From NCBI GenBank assembly GCA_913057895.1, contig CAJXOH010000003.1:25899-89898 (forward strand): DNA of 64,000 nt, written 5' to 3'. The stretch is from an uncultured Bacteroidota bacterium (GTDB lineage Bacteria > Bacteroidota > Rhodothermia > Balneolales > Balneolaceae). Each line of letters starts with the position of its first letter. Positions within the stretch are counted from its first letter, which is position 1. A model generated the notes under the pieces. That model was given only the letters and a program-made list of their open reading frames with translations. It searched no databases and was not told the origin of the DNA. A program made the position numbers and the translations under genes. Below are positions 61,054-64,000 of this stretch, piece by piece.

Positions 61054-62251
61054 CCATCTCAGCAGCTTGAGCACTCCTAGAGTAATGAGCGTCTACAAAC
61101 GGTCGTGCATTTGACTGTAATTTTTGAAGAGCTTTATGGTCCTTTTTTAACCTAAGAATATCGTTTGCAAGTGATTTCCAGTCACCAGGCGCGTGCACGA
61201 TAGCAGCAGCAGATTTTTTGGCCATCGTCTCTTGAACACCACTGGCAAGACAAATAACGGGCACCTCACAGGCTAGATACTCATAGAACTTCACGGTAAT
61301 AATCGACCGAAAGGCTTCTGAATCGTGTATTGGGTTTACAGCGAGGTCAAAACTTGACATGTACGCTGGCACTTCCTCATGAGGCTTTAACCCAACCCAT
61401 CGAACATTGTTTGGCTGAATCGTTTCAAAAAGCTTTTGTAGTTGATCTTGCTGCCCCCCATCGCCCACAATCATAAACTCAATGGATGGGTCATGCTCGA
61501 CAGCTTTAGCTGCCTTGATAAATGATTCGATATCATGGATTTGTCCTAATGAACCAACATATCCAACCCTGAAAACATGATCTTCTTTTTTGGCATCCTC
61601 AGGCCATTGTAAAGGTGGAACACGATTGAATAGCTCTGTATTTACTCCATTCCAAATAACACTTGTCCGTTGGTGGCCACTTTTCGATTGGATGATTTTT
61701 TCCGCAACATCGGTGACTGCAATTACATGATCCGATTGTCGATAAAGCCAAGATTCAACTTTCTGACCTACCTTGATAAACCATGAGTTTTTGGAGTAGA
61801 GTTCTTTTTTTACCGCTGAATCTGGCCAAAGGTCGCGTACTTCTAAAACGAATGGACATCTAAACCATTTACTTATCAATGCTGCAGAGATGGCACCGAA
61901 TATGGGTGGTGAGGTTGCAATTACTAAGTCATACTGTCGATTAGAGCCAATAACAGTGACAAGAGAGCTAATCATGAAAGTACTGTAAAAGGTCATTTGC
62001 TCCCATAAATTCCTTCGGCGATTCATGGAAACCCAAGTTCTAGTTACAGATACCCCGTATCTCTTTTCCTGAAATGATGATGGATGATCATAGCCTTGAA
62101 ATGGCACACCCAATGGGTAATTAGGATATTCTGAAATCACATGCACATCCAATCCAGACGCATGCAATGCTCTTGTCATGACTTCAGCTCGCACTGCTCC
62201 AGCCCCTACTTCAGGAGGATAATATTGGCTGATGTAGAGTATCCTCTTCAA
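61025..62251 (-). CDS. Family 4 glycosyltransferase (WbuB-like)
   Basis: A 408-residue GT4. The start ILYISQYYPPEVGAGAVRAEVMTRAL and the segment FVLEVRDLWPDSAVKK match the WbuB/fucosamine-transferase-like group, and VGYVGSLGQIHDIESFI is the GT-B hinge strand. The donor region has VPAYMSSFDLAVNPI, SIITVKFYEYLACEVPVI with the acidic E(x7)E-type pair. Start ATG at 62251, 10 bases before the Wza-like stop, so the two genes are probably cotranscribed. Confidence 0.9.
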   Translation of the reverse strand: MKRILYISQYYPPEVGAGAVRAEVMTRALHASGLDVHVISEYPNYPLGVPFQGYDHPSSFQEKRYGVSVTRTWVSMNRRRNLWEQMTFYSTFMISSLVTVIGSNRQYDLVIATSPPIFGAISAALISKWFRCPFVLEVRDLWPDSAVKKELYSKNSWFIKVGQKVESWLYRQSDHVIAVTDVAEKIIQSKSGHQRTSVIWNGVNTELFNRVPPLQWPEDAKKEDHVFRVGYVGSLGQIHDIESFIKAAKAVEHDPSIEFMIVGDGGQQDQLQKLFETIQPNNVRWVGLKPHEEVPAYMSSFDLAVNPIHDSEAFRSIITVKFYEYLACEVPVICLASGVQETMAKKSAAAIVHAPGDWKSLANDILRLKKDHKALQKLQSNARPFVDAHYSRSAQAAEMVNFVDSLNL

Positions 62252-62261
62252 AGGATTTTTC

Positions 62262-63737
62262 TTAGAGTCGTGTCAATAGCAAAACAACACTAACGAGTGC
62301 ATTCACAGTAGAGATCACCGTTCGAAATCTTGACTCTCGTTGATTTAACTCTGCTGAAAGTCGTTGTATTTCGAGTTGTTGATCTACTTGATAAGTTGTG
62401 ATTGGGTCTCTATCTACAAATAGTATATCTCCGGGCTCTAAGGTTGCCTCATCAGCAGGCACCCATGCATAGGAGATATTCTTAATCACGAAGATTCCTT
62501 GTTCGTTTGCAGCAGGCCCCAATCCTCCAGCCTGCAATAGGTATTCTTCAAAAGTCTTCCCTTCCTCTAGTGGATAAAACCCTGTCTTGTTTACCTGGCC
62601 CATCAATCGAATATGACTTGGGGTAAATCTTACTTCAATACTGTCCTGATCGACAAGCGTCAAAGCTTCACTCAGTACATCTTCCGGCTCAACGTATAGG
62701 AAGGTCTGCTCCATATCTAATTCATCAAAAAAGAGCTGAAAGTTCTCTAAATATTGATCAGACATTCGTAGCTGATCGGGGGTTTGTCGAAGTGTTCTTG
62801 AGGTGCGAAGTAAGTCAGACTTGAAACGCTCTATTTCCTCTTCCTCAGCATCACGAAATTCATCCCGCTTTAAATCATCATCTTTTCGGTGTACGATGAT
62901 TGATAAATTTGCAGGGTTCTTTGTATAACCTCCTGCTTCAAGTAGCAACTCACGAAGCAAGGTGACATTCTCTTGTATTGGATAAATCCCAGGCTGAAGC
63001 ACCTCACCAGATAGGACAACATTACTTTGTGGTGTTTTGGACTCATCCTTGCGAATGATGAATCGATCATTAGGCTGTATTTGGTACGATAAGGCTTCTT
63101 CAAGGGTGAGCACAGTGCGATCTGGGGAAAATACGATTACGTCATCTGTCCAAGCATAATCGCTGAACCCGCCAGCAATTTGAAGTAGATCATGAAATGT
63201 TTCACCTTCTTTGTAGGGAACATTTAAATCACGAATTACTTCACCTGATATACTGACTCTGCCAAACCGAGGGTTGGTTTGACGAACATGGATCACGTCA
63301 CCATCATTTACAATCAGATTCTGAGAAAGAAAACCACCATAATTGTACGCTAAAAGGTCACTTAGAAGTGTATCACCACCTTGGGTGTAGACATAAACAT
63401 TACGTAAATCCAATGACGACATGTCTAGTGCTTGTTCTTTGAGTAGTAAATCGAATCCAAATAAAACTTCATCTACTCTTGCACCTACAGGTACTTTTAC
63501 AACACCCGTCGAAGGCAAATCACCCGTTACGTGCACGCTTATGCTCCTTGAGCTTAGATTTAGTGGGTTTGAAATAGAAATATTGGGTAATGCCCTTTGG
63601 ACTTGCTGACTACTTGATTGGTTGGGTATTGGGATGTCTTGGGCTTGCACGGTATACGCTGGGAGTATGCATGCCAAAAATCCAGCAAACAAGAAGATTG
63701 CCCACCTATATAGGTATGTACGTTCTTTCTGTATCAT
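62262..63737 (-). CDS. Polysaccharide export protein with SLBB domains (Wza-like)
   Basis: A 491-residue export-channel protein. The signal peptide (FLFAGFLACILPAYTVQAQD) is followed by SLBB/Poly_export modules: VGARVDEVLFGFDLLLK, then KEGETFHDLLQIAGGFSDYA, the repeat ENVTLLRELLLEAGGYTKN, and EGKTFEEYLLQAGGLGPA. The C-terminus has a probable TM (VISTVNALVSVVLLLTRL). It likely forms the outer-membrane or periplasmic conduit for the polymer. Start ATG at 63737; ATG at 63755 or 63794 would add residues. It has no lipobox cysteine. Confidence 0.87.
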   Translation of the reverse strand: MIQKERTYLYRWAIFLFAGFLACILPAYTVQAQDIPIPNQSSSQQVQRALPNISISNPLNLSSRSISVHVTGDLPSTGVVKVPVGARVDEVLFGFDLLLKEQALDMSSLDLRNVYVYTQGGDTLLSDLLAYNYGGFLSQNLIVNDGDVIHVRQTNPRFGRVSISGEVIRDLNVPYKEGETFHDLLQIAGGFSDYAWTDDVIVFSPDRTVLTLEEALSYQIQPNDRFIIRKDESKTPQSNVVLSGEVLQPGIYPIQENVTLLRELLLEAGGYTKNPANLSIIVHRKDDDLKRDEFRDAEEEEIERFKSDLLRTSRTLRQTPDQLRMSDQYLENFQLFFDELDMEQTFLYVEPEDVLSEALTLVDQDSIEVRFTPSHIRLMGQVNKTGFYPLEEGKTFEEYLLQAGGLGPAANEQGIFVIKNISYAWVPADEATLEPGDILFVDRDPITTYQVDQQLEIQRLSAELNQRESRFRTVISTVNALVSVVLLLTRL

Positions 63738-64000
63738 TTTAACCTCTTGTTGCATAAGGTGATTCGTAGTGTTTGTGATAAATAAAAGATACACGCTCCT
63801 GGAGTCTAATTAAAACAATCCCCTCGATTGTTTCGTATACACAATAAACGAACGAAACCATTATTAGGTACGTTCTATTGAATCAAATTATGACCGCCGG
63901 TCAAAAAACCGTACTATAGTGCTCCTTAGTGTACAGCTTGTTCAATATCTATGTCCGTAGTCACGAAAACCCAATTACGTAGGGAGTCGATCCTTGAATC
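63738..64000. other. Intergenic region upstream of the Wza-like gene, with a palindrome at 63891
   Basis: No gene is visible to the window edge. It includes a 13-base palindrome at 63891-63903, arms TGACCG and CGGTCA around a single C, followed by six A residues. This may be an operator or the stub of a terminator for a gene outside the window. The rest is AT-rich and I see no promoter consensus worth calling. Confidence 0.4.

Overview
The window is a gene-dense, moderate-GC chromosomal segment of a Gram-negative bacterium of the Bacteroidota/Rhodothermota/Balneolota assemblage. Indicators are PorX and PorQ of the type IX secretion system (T9SS), a Bat (aerotolerance) cluster, the bacillithiol glycosyltransferase BshA, a short CarB without its allosteric domain, and an LptD/Mla outer-membrane set. 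Almost everything is chromosomal core. Genes are packed with ATGA/GTGA/TTGA stop-start overlaps and several tail-to-tail overlaps. No IS element, prophage, CRISPR array or rRNA operon is visible. A Rhodothermota/Balneolota origin is my best guess from gene content, not a proven placement. Layout: 1-2051 end of porX, tsaE and a small SH3-like protein. 2122-5224 thiamine pyrophosphokinase coupled to a sodium:solute symporter, divergent from nrnA. 5228-6436 an HtrA/DegS-type protease, followed by a mazEF toxin-antitoxin module (6544-7130) between two copies of the htrA 3' end. 7215-7771 cutA and tRNA-Leu(TAG). 7862-12942 tig-clpP-clpX, a PorY-like sensor kinase and, convergent, an ECF sigma factor. 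13040-16345 LysM/RlpA-like protein, aroC and porQ. 16395-18911 mlaE-mlaF-mlaD. 18971-22495 ppiD, ribD, ribE. 22477-26502 lptD, a ROK kinase and ftsB/divIC. 26548-26740 tRNA-Lys(TTT) with terminator and promoter. 26835-29181 HIT protein, aroQ and a polysaccharide flippase. 29215-36546 mdh, nadK, ddl, carB and carA. 36751-39197 a small membrane protein, a perfect palindrome, and a 2-oxoacid dehydrogenase E2 with two lipoyl domains. 39251-40493 panC-panD. 40517-45005 adaptor, MacB-type permease and TolC without an adjacent ATPase. 45008-50846 M20 dipeptidase, batE-batD-batC and yebC. 50906-54885 bshA, sucC, pyrR-pyrB. 54882-63737 an exopolysaccharide/O-antigen cluster with GT2, two GT4s, Wzx, Wzz, a Wzy/WaaL-type protein and Wza. 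Themes: the cell envelope dominates (T9SS, Mla lipid transport, LptD, PpiD, Ddl, Wzx/Wzy/Wzz/Wza), with protein quality control (HtrA, Tig, ClpXP, PpiD) and pyrimidine, pantothenate, riboflavin and shikimate enzymes around it. The most unusual items are the mazEF insertion that duplicates the htrA 3' end and carries a 31-bp operator-like palindrome, a ClpP with Asn in place of the catalytic Asp, a ROK kinase without its zinc cysteines, a D-Ala-D-Ala ligase with a roughly 50-residue Gly/Ser/Lys-rich insert, and a thiamine kinase translationally coupled to an SSS-family symporter. I did not find a clear-cut new defence or mobile system. The mazEF mini-island is the closest candidate.
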